DNA of 64,000 nucleotides, taken from Ectobacillus ponti. Its GTDB lineage: Bacteria > Bacillota > Bacilli > Bacillales > Bacillaceae_G. Below, piece after piece: positions 26,259 to 34,500 of this stretch. The first letter of the stretch is position 1. Each line of letters starts with the position of its first letter. A program made the translations under genes and the position numbers. The notes beneath the pieces are model-generated. The model saw nothing but the letters and a program-made list of their open reading frames with translations. It did no database searches and was not told where the DNA came from. The stretch lies in assembly GCF_024294785.1 (NCBI RefSeq), contig NZ_JANCLT010000015.1, positions 1 through 64,000 of the forward strand, given 5' to 3'.

Positions 26259-26411
26259 CTAATCCTCCATGAACAGCCGGGCACAGTACATGGATTCCTC
26301 ATCCAAATCCTGCTTCTTCTGCAGCTCCTTCAAATCCTCCGCGCGGGATTCACTAGGGTCATGGGCCGTCTGGAAGGTGCCTGATACGTTTGGTGTTTTG
26401 TCTTTTTTCAT
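26259..26411 (-). CDS. short acidic hypothetical protein, 50 aa
   Basis: A small gene read from ATG 26411 after a perfect AGAGGAGG (spacing 9): MKKDKTPNVSGTFQTAHDPS, then ESRAEDLKELQKKQDLDEES, then MYCARLFMED. Highly charged and hydrophilic, probably helical in the second half. It is likely real because of the ribosome binding site and codon pattern. The family is not recognised. Confidence 0.65.
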   Translation of the reverse strand: MKKDKTPNVSGTFQTAHDPSESRAEDLKELQKKQDLDEESMYCARLFMED

Positions 26412-26593
26412 TTTGCAAGCCTCCTCTAGTGACAGTATGTCTCCGTCCTCTATGGGATATGTGCCGAAGCGTACTGATTCTGTTTGCCTGTGACAGGCGC
26501 ATGAATACCAGAAAAACTATTGTGGGCGAATGCAACATCTGTGGCCGGATCAGGTTCCTTCTTTCGTACTGACGTGCAACAATAGAGACTGTA

Positions 26594-26755
26594 ATGGAAC
26601 AAAACTAGAATAGGTGAAACAAAACGGAGCTGTCTCCCCGGTTGGATGGCAAGCAACGAAACAAAAAAATCAAAAAGTGGAGCAATCTTCTTCAAAAAAT
26701 GAAACAAAAAAATCAAAAAATGAAACAATCTCTTCTCAAAATGAAACAATTCCTG
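26594..26755. repeat. degenerate 21-bp tandem repeat array (TGAAACAA core)
   Basis: Cores resembling TGAAACAA start at 26595, 26615, 26657, 26678, 26700, 26721 and 26742. Steps are 20, 42, 21, 22, 21 and 21 bases, so one unit near 26636 has diverged. The last three units are nearly identical at their cores. Read on the plus strand the units give a broken heptad pattern (MKQKNQK, MKQSLLK, MKQFLFE) with stops and shifts, so it is unlikely to be a gene. The unit spacing equals two helical turns. Confidence 0.75.
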
Positions 26756-26980
26756 TTTGAGCCTCGGCCGCCCTTGTCATTTTGATACTAAAACGCAGGG
26801 ATTGTCCAAATTTTTTCAGACCGGCAGGGAGCAGCGTGATGGAACCCAAAATCATATGCAACTGAAATACAAATAAACCATAACTGGAACCCTTCCTAAT
26901 GCAAGGTTTGCAGTTATGGCCTATTGCTTGGTTGCTTTAGGTGGGAACCGTATTGCACGTTTCGGTCTGCCCCTTCCGCT
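26756..26980. other. intergenic stretch with a long hairpin
   Basis: No gene is seen between the repeat array and the next minus-strand gene. CCATAACTG (26878-26886) and CAGTTATGG (26911-26919) form a hairpin with an inner AACC/GGTT stem. Read on the minus strand it is followed by TTTATTTG, so it can terminate the membrane-protein gene. Confidence 0.5.
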
Positions 26981-27298
26981 CTAGTATTGTATATGAAATC
27001 TGTTCTGTTTTTCATATTGATAGGCATCAGCAAGAATGACAACAGCAGTGACAATGTGCAGCAGCATGCCGACAAATGGAATCCAGCCGAGGCAGGAGGC
27101 AATGATGCCCAGAATATTGCCGCGCGCCGGCAGATGATGCTGGCGGGTGATGAGAACAGCAGCGATGTGCAGAACGAGCATTACGAGAAGCGGTGCCCAA
27201 CCCAGTGAGATGATTAACAGCCCTCCAAGAAACGGTATTCCCAAAACAGCCTCCAGTAGCCCAGTTCCCCATTTCCACAACCGAACTGTGTTGCTCAT
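26981..27298 (-). CDS. membrane protein, 105 aa
   Basis: Three hydrophobic segments: GLLEAVLGIPFLGGLLIISLG, APLLVMLVLHIAAVLI, and GIIASCLGWIPFVGMLLHIVTAVVILAD. A short basic loop TRQHHLPARG lies between the second and third. ATG 27298 follows AGGGGATGACTTATC. It resembles a family of small Bacillus membrane proteins with the NILGIIASCLGWIPFVGM motif. No function is known to me. Confidence 0.65.
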   Translation of the reverse strand: MSNTVRLWKWGTGLLEAVLGIPFLGGLLIISLGWAPLLVMLVLHIAAVLITRQHHLPARGNILGIIASCLGWIPFVGMLLHIVTAVVILADAYQYEKQNRFHIQY

Positions 27299-27387
27299 GA
27301 TAAGTCATCCCCTATTTCAAAAATTTTCCTCTACTAGTATAATAGCAATCATGCAGACATTTGTCTGTGTCGGAAAACGCAAACTCG

Positions 27388-27834
27388 ATGGGATGTGAAT
27401 ATGTGGGTCTATTTATTGTGAATGTGGAAGCGGCCTTGTACCGGGATGGCAGATGGCTCATCATTCAGCGCGGACTGCAGGAAAAGCATGCGCCCGGTGC
27501 CCTGGCACTGGTTGGCGGCAAGGCTGATTATCATGGCAGCGAACCGGATATTTTGGAGAAAACAGTCAGACGTGAAGTGGGAGAAGAGGTGGGCTTGGAA
27601 GCCGGGCAAGTGCACTATGTGCATAGCTCGTCTTTTCAAACAGACTATGGTGTGCATGTTATGAACATCGTATTTCTTTGTGAGAACCCGAGGGGAGAAG
27701 CATATGCAAAAAGTCCGGAGGAAGTGGGGCAGCTGTTATGGATGACATATGAAGAAACTATGGAGCATCCGGATATGCCGCCGCGGACAAAGGAAAGCCT
27801 GCGACGGGCTGAGCAGGTCCGATCCTCGCTGTAA
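27388..27834 (+). CDS. Nudix hydrolase, about 148 aa
   Basis: The Nudix box is VGGKADYHGSEPDILEKTVR, then REVGEEVGLE, with a few extra residues between the leading Gly and the first Glu, near residues 42-70. The N-terminus VNVEAALYRDGRWLIIQRG is typical. Start uncertain: ATG 27388 and GTG 27403 have weak ribosome binding sites and TTG 27361 is also possible. Substrate unknown. Monocistronic. Confidence 0.8.
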   Translation: MGCEYVGLFIVNVEAALYRDGRWLIIQRGLQEKHAPGALALVGGKADYHGSEPDILEKTVRREVGEEVGLEAGQVHYVHSSSFQTDYGVHVMNIVFLCENPRGEAYAKSPEEVGQLLWMTYEETMEHPDMPPRTKESLRRAEQVRSSL

Positions 27835-27848
27835 AAACGAGCGGCAGT

Positions 27849-27872
27849 ACAGGGAAAGTCTCTGTTTTTTTT
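27849..27872 (+). terminator. terminator
   Basis: ACAG-GGA pairs with TCT-CTGT across AAG, followed by TTTTTTTT. Confidence 0.7.
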
Positions 27873-27963
27873 ATGGCTGCGCGGGCAGGCATGCATAAAT
27901 TTTCAGTTTTCATGCGCAGCACCAAGCTCTCCCTTCATACACTGTACGGGAGCAGAGGAGACG

Positions 27964-28002
27964 ATGTCAGGTCTTGTTACATACTTGATGAAAGCACGTT
28001 AG
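27964..28002 (+). other. possible 12-codon leader ORF before asnA
   Basis: ATG at 27964 opens MSGLVTYLMKAR and stops at TAG 28000-28002, 38 bases before the asnA start. AGAGGAG precedes it with only 3 bases of spacing, which is short. No Asn codons are present, so classic attenuation is unlikely. Confidence 0.25.
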
Positions 28003-28040
28003 CCCAAAGCTTCCAGTACAGCGTTGGAGGATGATGAGAA

Positions 28041-29054
28041 GTGACAAAAACAACCCTAGTACCGGCCGGCTATCGGTCGAAGCTGAATTTGCTGGAGACA
28101 GAACGAGCCATTAAGCAGGTGAAGGACTATTTCGAAAAACGCCTGTCTGAGACATTGAACCTGATGCGCGTGTCGGCGCCGCTGATTGTGCAATCCGGAC
28201 ATGGCGTGAACGATAACCTGAATGGCGTGGAACGGATGGTCTCCTTCGATGCACTCGACGCGCAGGAAGCACCGATTGAGATTGTGCAGTCGCTCGCGAA
28301 ATGGAAGCGGATGGCGCTGGCGAAGTATGGATTCGGGTTGGGCCAAGGGCTGTACACAGATATGAATGCCATCCGTCGGGATGAGGAGCTTGACAATCTG
28401 CACTCGATGTACGTGGATCAATGGGACTGGGAAAAAGTCATCGCCAAGGGGCAGCGCAGCGTTCTGACGCTCCAGGAAGAGGTGCGGAAGATCTATCGTG
28501 TCCTGAAGCAGACCGAGCGCTACGTACACCAGCAATACCCGTCTCTGCGGCCGTCCCTGCCGGATGAAATCGTGTTCATCACCTCACAGGAGCTGGAGGA
28601 TTTGTACCCGGACCTGACACCGAAGCAGCGGGAGGATGAAGCCGCGAAGGAGCACGGCGCCATCTTCGTGATGCAGATCGGCGGCGCGCTGCGCTCCGGC
28701 ATGAAGCATGATGGCCGCTCCCCGGATTATGATGACTGGACGCTGAATGGGGATATTGTGCTGTGGAATCCCGCGCTTGAAATGGCGTTTGAAGTGTCTT
28801 CCATGGGAATCCGCGTCGACGAGGCAGCCCTGCTGCGGCAGCTGCGGCTGACGGGGGATGAGGAACGCAAAGAACTGGAGTATCATCAGGCTGTTTTAAA
28901 TGGCAAGGTGCCATACACAATCGGCGGCGGCATCGGGCAATCCCGCTTGTGCATGTTCTTCCTGCAGAAGGCACATATCGGCGAAGTGCAGGTATCTGTC
29001 TGGAACGACCGGATTATGCAGGAGTGCCGCGAAGGCAATATTCCTTTGCTGTAA
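28041..29054 (+). CDS. asnA: aspartate--ammonia ligase AsnA
   Basis: 337 residues, class II aminoacyl-tRNA-synthetase fold. Family marks are TLNLMRVSAPLIVQSGHGVNDNLNGVERMVSF near residues 37-70, SLAKWKRMAL, GLYTDMNAIRRDE, and IGGGIGQSRLCMFFL near residue 293 with the class II motif 3 Arg. It makes asparagine from aspartate, ammonia and ATP. The GTG start 28041 follows GGAGGATGATGAGAA. No T-box or riboswitch is seen before it, although some Firmicute asnA genes have one. Confidence 0.95.
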   Translation: MTKTTLVPAGYRSKLNLLETERAIKQVKDYFEKRLSETLNLMRVSAPLIVQSGHGVNDNLNGVERMVSFDALDAQEAPIEIVQSLAKWKRMALAKYGFGLGQGLYTDMNAIRRDEELDNLHSMYVDQWDWEKVIAKGQRSVLTLQEEVRKIYRVLKQTERYVHQQYPSLRPSLPDEIVFITSQELEDLYPDLTPKQREDEAAKEHGAIFVMQIGGALRSGMKHDGRSPDYDDWTLNGDIVLWNPALEMAFEVSSMGIRVDEAALLRQLRLTGDEERKELEYHQAVLNGKVPYTIGGGIGQSRLCMFFLQKAHIGEVQVSVWNDRIMQECREGNIPLL

Positions 29055-29074
29055 GGAATCAATATGTAAATGGA

Positions 29075-29123
29075 AAGGGGGATGCTTGAAGACCGCTTGC
29101 GCGCGCTTCAGGGCATCCCCCTT
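29075..29123. terminator. bidirectional terminator between asnA and permease
   Basis: AAGGGGGATGC (29075-29085) pairs perfectly with GCATCCCCCTT (29113-29123), with an inner TTGAAG/CTTCAG pairing. It lies between convergent genes. Confidence 0.85.
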
Positions 29124-29125
29124 GT

Positions 29126-30490
29126 TTACTGAACTGCTGCCTTCTTCCAAATGCGCGTCATAATGAAAGTAACAACCCCGATGACGGCGACAAACGCCAG
29201 GCTGATGAAGAAGCCGAGCCGGATGCTTTTTTCAAACAGTGTACCGGTGACAGCGGCGGCAAGCAGCAACAGGCCAACCACGCAGAACAGCTTATCGCGT
29301 CCGGATAGCTTCAATACCTTGAAGGCCGACAAAATGATAAAGGCCCAGTTATACATCTGCAAAATCCCGGCGGCTGTGGTGATATATGCGTAGATTTTGC
29401 CGGGCAGCAGCAGGGCGGTAACAACGGATGCCGACAGACCGATGGCTGCCAGAATGAGGGAAGGCAGCGGCACCTTTTTGCCCTTCAGCATGGTTTTCTC
29501 CTTTTGGAAGAGAGCCGGCGCATCCTTGGACTTTGCCAGTGTCACCAGCAGGTTTGTCACGGTAAATAAGGAGGCAGTCATGGTCGAAAAGCCTGCTGTA
29601 ATGATAGCGGCATTGAACACATGCGGAAAGAAGGCAAGATGATACTTGTCCAGAGCTGTGACGAAGGGACTTTCTTTTTCATCAATGCCATGATCGAATA
29701 CCATCATAACAACCAGCCCGATGGAAATGACATAAATAATTGTCAGGACGATGAGCATGACCTGACCTGATTTTGGCGCCTCCTCCTGATTTTTCAGCTG
29801 CATGGACAGCAGCCCGATGGCTTCAATCCCGCCGTAGGCATAAAAGGCATAGAGAAGTGAAGCCCAAAAGCCGCGGTAGCCCCGGGGGAATACCTCCTGC
29901 AGCGAATCCGGAAAGCCGGGATGGTTCACGTCGCCGTGGATCCAGCCGACCAGCGCCGCAATGGCCAGCACGATGAACATGAGAATCGCCGCTGTTTTCG
30001 TGACGGCAAGAATATTCTCAACCTTGTCGAAGCCCTTTGTGCCAAGCAGCACGACGAAGATGGCCAGTATGGCATAGCCCGCCGCGAACATCCAAAGCGG
30101 CATCTTCGGAAACCAGAATCGGGATAAAATCGACAGGGCGGTCAGCTGGCTGCCGATAATGAGAATTTTGGAGGTCCAATAATTCCAGCCGCAGCTGAAG
30201 GCGCTCCACCTGCCGTAAGCTTTGCCGGCATAATAGCAGAACGAGCCCTCCTGCGGATCCTCCGCCGTCATTTGCGCGAGAAAGTGAAAGACGACATATG
30301 TGCCGAGAGCGGCAAGCAGAAAGGAAAAGACAATAGCAGGCCCGGTAATGCGGACGCCGATGCCGGAGCCAAGAAAATAACCGGTTCCGATCGTGCAGCC
30401 CACCCCAATGAGCGACAGCTGCCACCACTTTAAATCACCCTTTTTTCCCTTTGCCTTATTTTCAGCTGAGGTACAGGTTGTTTGTGCCAT
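29126..30490 (-). CDS. APC-superfamily amino acid permease
   Basis: 454 residues with about 12 transmembrane helices. The APC signature GVGCTIGTGYFLGSG is near residue 30-45, and SFCYYAGKAYGRWSAFSCGWNYW follows near 82-105. The pattern is close to B. subtilis YbgF/YcgH-type transporters. Substrate not predictable. It imports an amino acid by proton symport by analogy. ATG 30490 follows AAGGAGGCTTCTT. Confidence 0.88.
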   Translation of the reverse strand: MAQTTCTSAENKAKGKKGDLKWWQLSLIGVGCTIGTGYFLGSGIGVRITGPAIVFSFLLAALGTYVVFHFLAQMTAEDPQEGSFCYYAGKAYGRWSAFSCGWNYWTSKILIIGSQLTALSILSRFWFPKMPLWMFAAGYAILAIFVVLLGTKGFDKVENILAVTKTAAILMFIVLAIAALVGWIHGDVNHPGFPDSLQEVFPRGYRGFWASLLYAFYAYGGIEAIGLLSMQLKNQEEAPKSGQVMLIVLTIIYVISIGLVVMMVFDHGIDEKESPFVTALDKYHLAFFPHVFNAAIITAGFSTMTASLFTVTNLLVTLAKSKDAPALFQKEKTMLKGKKVPLPSLILAAIGLSASVVTALLLPGKIYAYITTAAGILQMYNWAFIILSAFKVLKLSGRDKLFCVVGLLLLAAAVTGTLFEKSIRLGFFISLAFVAVIGVVTFIMTRIWKKAAVQ

Positions 30491-30629
30491 AAGAAGCCTC
30501 CTTCAGGTCTTCTTATTGTTCGGCAGGAGGCGTTAAATATGCAAACTTGCATTCCATACAAAAATGTATAAAGCTGTGCTGTTTTGCTGCATATACAAAT
30601 ATGCCCCGGGTTCACCGGGGCAGAAGCGC

Positions 30630-31265
30630 TCAGCGTGAGAGCTTTCTGAAATAGAGATAAGAAGCGGCAACGGGAACGACAGCCGCCAGGACCACGGCTC
30701 CAATAAACAGGCTGACCTTCCAGGAAGCCGGCACGAAGGCAGCGGCAATCAGGACAACGCCCGCTATAACAAACGTGCGCGCCCCAACCCGGTTCGTATA
30801 GCGCCACACCTCATCGTTATGCAGCGCCCATGGCGTGCGCACCCCAATGAAGTAGTTGGATTTCAACCGCTGCATGTAATTGCCCAGAATGATAAACAGC
30901 AGGCCGACCAAAACCGGCATGATCGTATTCACATCAATCTCGTAGCCGGCCCCGTTCAGAATGACGATGCCGTACATGATGACGAAGAATGTGAACAGCG
31001 TATTCATGATCACAGCGTAGCTGCCTTTAAACTTTTCGTAGTTTTCCTTCCGCGGATCCAGCTTCGGCGTTGCCACCCGCATGACGTACAGGACCACCGC
31101 AATAATCGGGAAACCGAAAATCACGCTGTACTTGCTGCCGTAGCCGTCCACCTCACCCTGCCAGTTCCAATGGATCGGCAGCGTGTCAGGCAGGTGGAAG
31201 TGTCCCCAAACTCCAATTCCGATTGTGATAAGCGCCAGCACCGACATATATATCCGGCTCTTCAT
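30630..31265 (-). CDS. sdpI: SdpI-family membrane protein (toxin immunity)
   Basis: 211 residues, six or so transmembrane helices. DUF1648-like N-terminus (LPDTLPIHWNWQGEVDGYGSK) and C-terminal SdpI signature NYFIGVRTPWALHNDEVWRYTNRVGA. In B. subtilis SdpI protects against the SdpC killing factor and also inactivates the SdpR repressor by membrane capture. The start overlaps the sdpR-like stop as ATGA. No sdpABC is present in this window, so the immunity pair stands alone here. Confidence 0.88.
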   Translation of the reverse strand: MKSRIYMSVLALITIGIGVWGHFHLPDTLPIHWNWQGEVDGYGSKYSVIFGFPIIAVVLYVMRVATPKLDPRKENYEKFKGSYAVIMNTLFTFFVIMYGIVILNGAGYEIDVNTIMPVLVGLLFIILGNYMQRLKSNYFIGVRTPWALHNDEVWRYTNRVGARTFVIAGVVLIAAAFVPASWKVSLFIGAVVLAAVVPVAASYLYFRKLSR

Positions 31266-31543
31266 CCCTGCTTCTCTCCCTTTTCCCCTTGGTATGATAC
31301 TTCGAGCAGCCATTTCATGACATCCTGCAGCACTGTTGTGTTGAGCGAATAGTAGATGAACTGCCCTTTCCGTTCATCCTGCACAAGCCCGGCATTCTTC
31401 AGGATGCTCAAATGGTGCGACAGACTTGGCTTGGTAATCTGAAAATACTCGGCCAATTCCCCGGCGGTATGATCCTTATCCTTCAGGAAATCAAGAATTT
31501 GCCTTCGGGTCGGATCTGAAAGAGCCTTGAATGTTTCATTCAT
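31262..31543 (-). CDS. sdpR: ArsR-family repressor, SdpR-like
   Basis: 93 residues. Winged helix with MNETFKALSDPTRRQILDFL at the start, GELAEYFQITKPSLSHHLSIL as the recognition helix, and GQFIYYSLNTTVLQDVMKWLLE. This is very close to B. subtilis SdpR. ATG 31543 lies 6 bases after AAGAAGGTG; GTG 31552 and ATG 31546 are alternatives. It probably represses its own operon through the palindrome just upstream. Confidence 0.9.
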   Translation of the reverse strand: MNETFKALSDPTRRQILDFLKDKDHTAGELAEYFQITKPSLSHHLSILKNAGLVQDERKGQFIYYSLNTTVLQDVMKWLLEVSYQGEKGEKQG

Positions 31544-31562
31544 CATTCGCACCTTCTTAGAT

Positions 31563-31590
31563 ATTTAGATAATTCTCTAACTATCTAAAT
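31563..31590. promoter_or_regulatory. SdpR-type operator palindrome
   Basis: ATTTAGATA (31563-31571) and TATCTAAAT (31582-31590), perfect 9-base arms and a 10-base spacer. It starts 20 bases upstream of the sdpR start, where an autorepressor should bind. Confidence 0.65.
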
Positions 31591-31629
31591 TATATGCCAC
31601 ATGCAGCAGAAAGTCTACTGCATGTTTTC

Positions 31630-31791
31630 CTATGTAGCCGCTCCGGCGAAAGCATGGGGGGCCTGCTGAAACGGCTCTTCGCCGCTGAGAAATTCCTGGT
31701 CCAAGTGCGCGATGCACATCGGCTCTGTTCCCTTGCCGCCGATAAGCACCTCAAAGCTGCCTCACTCTGTTTCAATATATTCCCGCTTCAT
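31630..31791 (-). pseudogene. remnant of an alpha/beta-hydrolase N-terminus
   Basis: From ATG 31791 (after AGGGGGACAGGGT) the frame reads MKREYIETE, an in-frame TGA at codon 10, then GSFEVLIGGKGTEPMCIAHL and DQEFLSGEEPFQQAPHAFAG, ending at TAG after 53 residues plus the internal stop. The pattern matches the first ~50 residues of Bacillus alpha/beta hydrolases, where Trp would replace the TGA (EWGSFEVL). The catalytic half is missing. It is a truncated, disabled copy. Confidence 0.7.
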
Positions 31792-31877
31792 ACCCTGTCC
31801 CCCTGACTAGTATATAACCAACTCTATATTTCCATATTTTTACTTTCATAAGGGGATTACAGGTGTGATTACAATGA

Positions 31878-31926
31878 AGAATAAAACGGATATACGCTTT
31901 CAGGAAGACAGCGCATATCCGTTTCG
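31878..31926 (-). terminator. terminator of the MHYT-GGDEF gene
   Basis: On the minus strand AAACGGATAT-GCGCT pairs with AGCG-TATATCCGTTT, followed by TATTC. The hairpin includes the last codons and the stop of the gene. Confidence 0.65.
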
Positions 31927-33825
31927 TCCATTTTCTTTGACCTGGTACAGTACCTCATCCGCCTTCCGCAGCAGCTCCGCACTCGTCTGCCCGTCGAGGG
32001 GAAAGCAGGCAATGCCGATGGAGACCGTTGTCCGAATGATGTGCTCCTGATAGCAGAAGGGCTGCTGAAACGTATGCAAAATTCGTTTGGCGACAGAAGC
32101 CGCCTCCGCAGCTGCCGCAGACGGCAGCACAACGACAAACTCATCGCCCCCGAGCCGGGCCAGACAGTCCTCTTGGCGCAGCACGGCGGAAATGCGGACG
32201 GCCACCTCCTGCAGGAACGCGTCTCCTGCTTCGTGGGAATAGAGATCATTGATTTGCTTGAAGCCGTCAAAGTCCATGTACAACAGAGCGAATGGCTGCG
32301 GAGCTTGCAGGATGCGCTGAATATACTTCTCGAAGAAGCGCCGGTTGCCGGCTCCGGTCAGCGGGTCATAGTAGGCCATGCGTTCCAGCTGCTCCTCATA
32401 TTGCTTCCGGGCGCGAATGTCCTTTGTCGCCAGTACAATATAATCAATCCGGCCATCCACCAGCATGGGTGTCGAGAACGTCTCCACCCAGACCCATGAG
32501 CCGTCCGCGTGCCTGCGGCGGTATTCCAGGCTCCCGCCCCGCTTGTATGTATAAGTGCTGTTCAAATGCCCGAGCACAACGGCGCGGTCATCAGGATGGA
32601 CACAGCTGCTGACATCCTGCAGCACATCGTATTCCGCATCCATACCAAACATGCTGTGGTAAGAGGGGGAGACATACTGCAGCTTCCGGTCAGCCGACAG
32701 CACCTTGATGTAATCCGACATATGCTCCGCAATGATGCGGTGCAGCCTTTCGCTCTCCTTCAGCTGCCGCTCCATCTCCTTTTGCTGCGTCAAATCCATG
32801 AACAGCCAGAAGATGCCGTGCGCCTGTGCCTCTGAGTGGACCCGCACCTGCTTCAGCAGCACGGGGCAGGCTGAGCCGTCCTTTCTCCGCAGGCTTGTCT
32901 CGTCTATGCTGCCTTCCGGGTGCCCCTTTGCCAGGAGGCAGCTGACGGGCATCCCTTTCAGCTCATCCTCCTGATAGCCGAGCAATCCCGCAGCCGCGGC
33001 ATTGCTTTCGCGTATGCGTCCGTCAGCGGCAAGCAGCAGCACGCCTTCCACATTTTCAGAGAACAGGGAATGGTACTGCAGGCCCGACAGAAGCGCCAGT
33101 TCCTTGGCCCGCTGATTCTCGAAGACAATATAAACAAAGCTTCCGAGAAACAATAGGCCCGTTGCCGCCACAAGATATAGGAAGAACCCTGTAATCTGCA
33201 AGGGCGGGGCAGCCGTCCTGTGCAAGAAGTAATGCCACGATATGCCTGTATCCGTGAACAGGGCAAAGATATGAAACGAAACGATGGAAAGGCCGATCAG
33301 CACGGCCCGCTGAAGCGTCTGCGGGTGGGACAGATTCTCCGAAAAATGCTCCCGGCGCACCCATGAGAAATGCAGGACGCTCAACAAGAGCGCCAAGGCA
33401 ATGGACGCGGCAAGCATAGGCTTGCTGAAGGTGTGCTGGTGCGTATGCAAGGCTGTCATGCCGGTGAAATGCACAACTGCCAAAGCGGCGCCCATCAGCA
33501 CCGCCGCCCCGTACACGCGGACGGCCTGCTGGTGCCGATACAGCAGGGCGGACGGCACGGAACAGAGCGCCGTCAGCACAAGCGTCAGCAGCATCCGGTC
33601 AATCCGATATTGCACAGTCGCCCCGTGAAACGGAAGGAGGGCGACATAATGGGTCGTCCATCCGCCGATGGCAATTATGACGCCGGCGAAGACACGCCAG
33701 CAGACGGCCTGCAGCCGTGGCGCGAAGAAGCTCTTTTGAATGCCAATCAATGTCAAATACGCTCCGCTGACTGCAATCAGCAAAGCCAATAAGCTGGTAA
33801 TGGCTGCGTAGCCTGTAATCATCAA
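31900..33825 (-). CDS. MHYT-PAS-PAS-GGDEF diguanylate cyclase
   Basis: 641 residues. Seven transmembrane helices of the MHYT type cover residues 1-230, with WTTHYVALLPF and VHFTGMTALHTHQ as two of the HY/HF motifs that may bind copper. Two PAS domains follow (LQYHSLFSENVEGVLLLAADG and LQYVSPSYHSMFGMDAEYD, the second with a PAC segment). The C-terminal GGDEF domain has an intact GGDEF (ARLGGDEFVVVLP near residue 552) and DFDGFKQINDLYSHEAGD. It should make c-di-GMP in response to a membrane or gas/metal signal. No EAL domain. Confidence 0.93.
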   Translation of the reverse strand: MMITGYAAITSLLALLIAVSGAYLTLIGIQKSFFAPRLQAVCWRVFAGVIIAIGGWTTHYVALLPFHGATVQYRIDRMLLTLVLTALCSVPSALLYRHQQAVRVYGAAVLMGAALAVVHFTGMTALHTHQHTFSKPMLAASIALALLLSVLHFSWVRREHFSENLSHPQTLQRAVLIGLSIVSFHIFALFTDTGISWHYFLHRTAAPPLQITGFFLYLVAATGLLFLGSFVYIVFENQRAKELALLSGLQYHSLFSENVEGVLLLAADGRIRESNAAAAGLLGYQEDELKGMPVSCLLAKGHPEGSIDETSLRRKDGSACPVLLKQVRVHSEAQAHGIFWLFMDLTQQKEMERQLKESERLHRIIAEHMSDYIKVLSADRKLQYVSPSYHSMFGMDAEYDVLQDVSSCVHPDDRAVVLGHLNSTYTYKRGGSLEYRRRHADGSWVWVETFSTPMLVDGRIDYIVLATKDIRARKQYEEQLERMAYYDPLTGAGNRRFFEKYIQRILQAPQPFALLYMDFDGFKQINDLYSHEAGDAFLQEVAVRISAVLRQEDCLARLGGDEFVVVLPSAAAAEAASVAKRILHTFQQPFCYQEHIIRTTVSIGIACFPLDGQTSAELLRKADEVLYQVKENGRNGYALSS

Positions 33826-34173
33826 AGCACATCCTCTTCTTTCGTCTGGCGATGTATACGATCGGTCGAAGCTATCAGCTGCGCGGGTGAGGCATTGGAA
33901 TTCAAAGTAATATAAATATCTATCTATAAATATTATCCTATATATGTAAAATTATCAAATAGTTTAATTGTGATTGCGGCTGAAGGGGCTTTCTTCTCCA
34001 GAAAGAAGCGAATGGGTGCTGTCTTTATAACAAAACACGGCAGCTTGTTTTGAAGAAAGGAGATATCCTGCGAAATGTTTTATGTAAAATTCATCTTGGG
34101 TCTTGCAACCATAGAAAAGGAAATTTTGGTATCATAGAACATAATAACCAATTTGGAAAAGGAGCAAGCCATC
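33826..34173. other. intergenic region at the left edge of the defence island
   Basis: About 350 bases without a clear gene. It is markedly A/T-rich around 33905-33970. AAGAAAGGAG at 34054 is a ribosome-binding-like string without a convincing ORF (a 20-codon frame from ATG 34076 is possible). TATCAT at 34130-34135 and CATAAT at 34140-34145 are possible -10 boxes for the MazG-like operon, with no good -35. Confidence 0.4.
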
Positions 34174-34500
34174 ATGCCGATTTACAACAAGCTCGTACGT
34201 GACCATATTCCGCAGGTAATTGCAAAGGATGGAAAAACCTGCACCACACGCATTCTCGGAGACAAGGAATACATACAGGAATTAAAAAAGAAAAGCCAGG
34301 AGGAGCTGACAGAATATCTGCAGGCAGCTGATGACAGCAGCGCGCTTGAGGAGCTGGCGGACCTATTGGAAATCCTGCATGCGCTGGCCAAGTGCCATGG
34401 TGCGGATGTGGAGGAAGTGGAACGGATTCGGCAGCGGAAGGCAGAGGAGCGCGGCGGATTTGCTGAAAAGATTTTTCTGATTGAGGTGAAGGATGCGTAA
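34174..34500 (+). CDS. MazG-like NTP pyrophosphohydrolase
   Basis: 108 residues, all-alpha NTP-PPase fold. MPIYNKLVRDHIPQVIAKDG is the usual start of this family. The metal-binding motifs are EELTEYLQA and LEELADLLEILHAL (E-x-x-E and E-x-x-D). Such proteins hydrolyse nucleoside triphosphates or phosphoribosyl-ATP-like compounds. ATG 34174 follows AAAAGGAG. Its 3' end overlaps the helicase gene by 8 bases, so the two are probably co-translated. A nucleotide-clearing defence role is inferred from context. Confidence 0.85.
   Translation: MPIYNKLVRDHIPQVIAKDGKTCTTRILGDKEYIQELKKKSQEELTEYLQAADDSSALEELADLLEILHALAKCHGADVEEVERIRQRKAEERGGFAEKIFLIEVKDA

Noticed and set aside
26594-26755. CRISPR array
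   Set aside because: Units are only about 21 bases, with no unique spacers, no fixed direct repeat length and no cas genes.
26699-26784. Short MKQ-type protein gene within the repeat array
   Set aside because: Frame is broken upstream by stops and shifts and there is no ribosome binding site.
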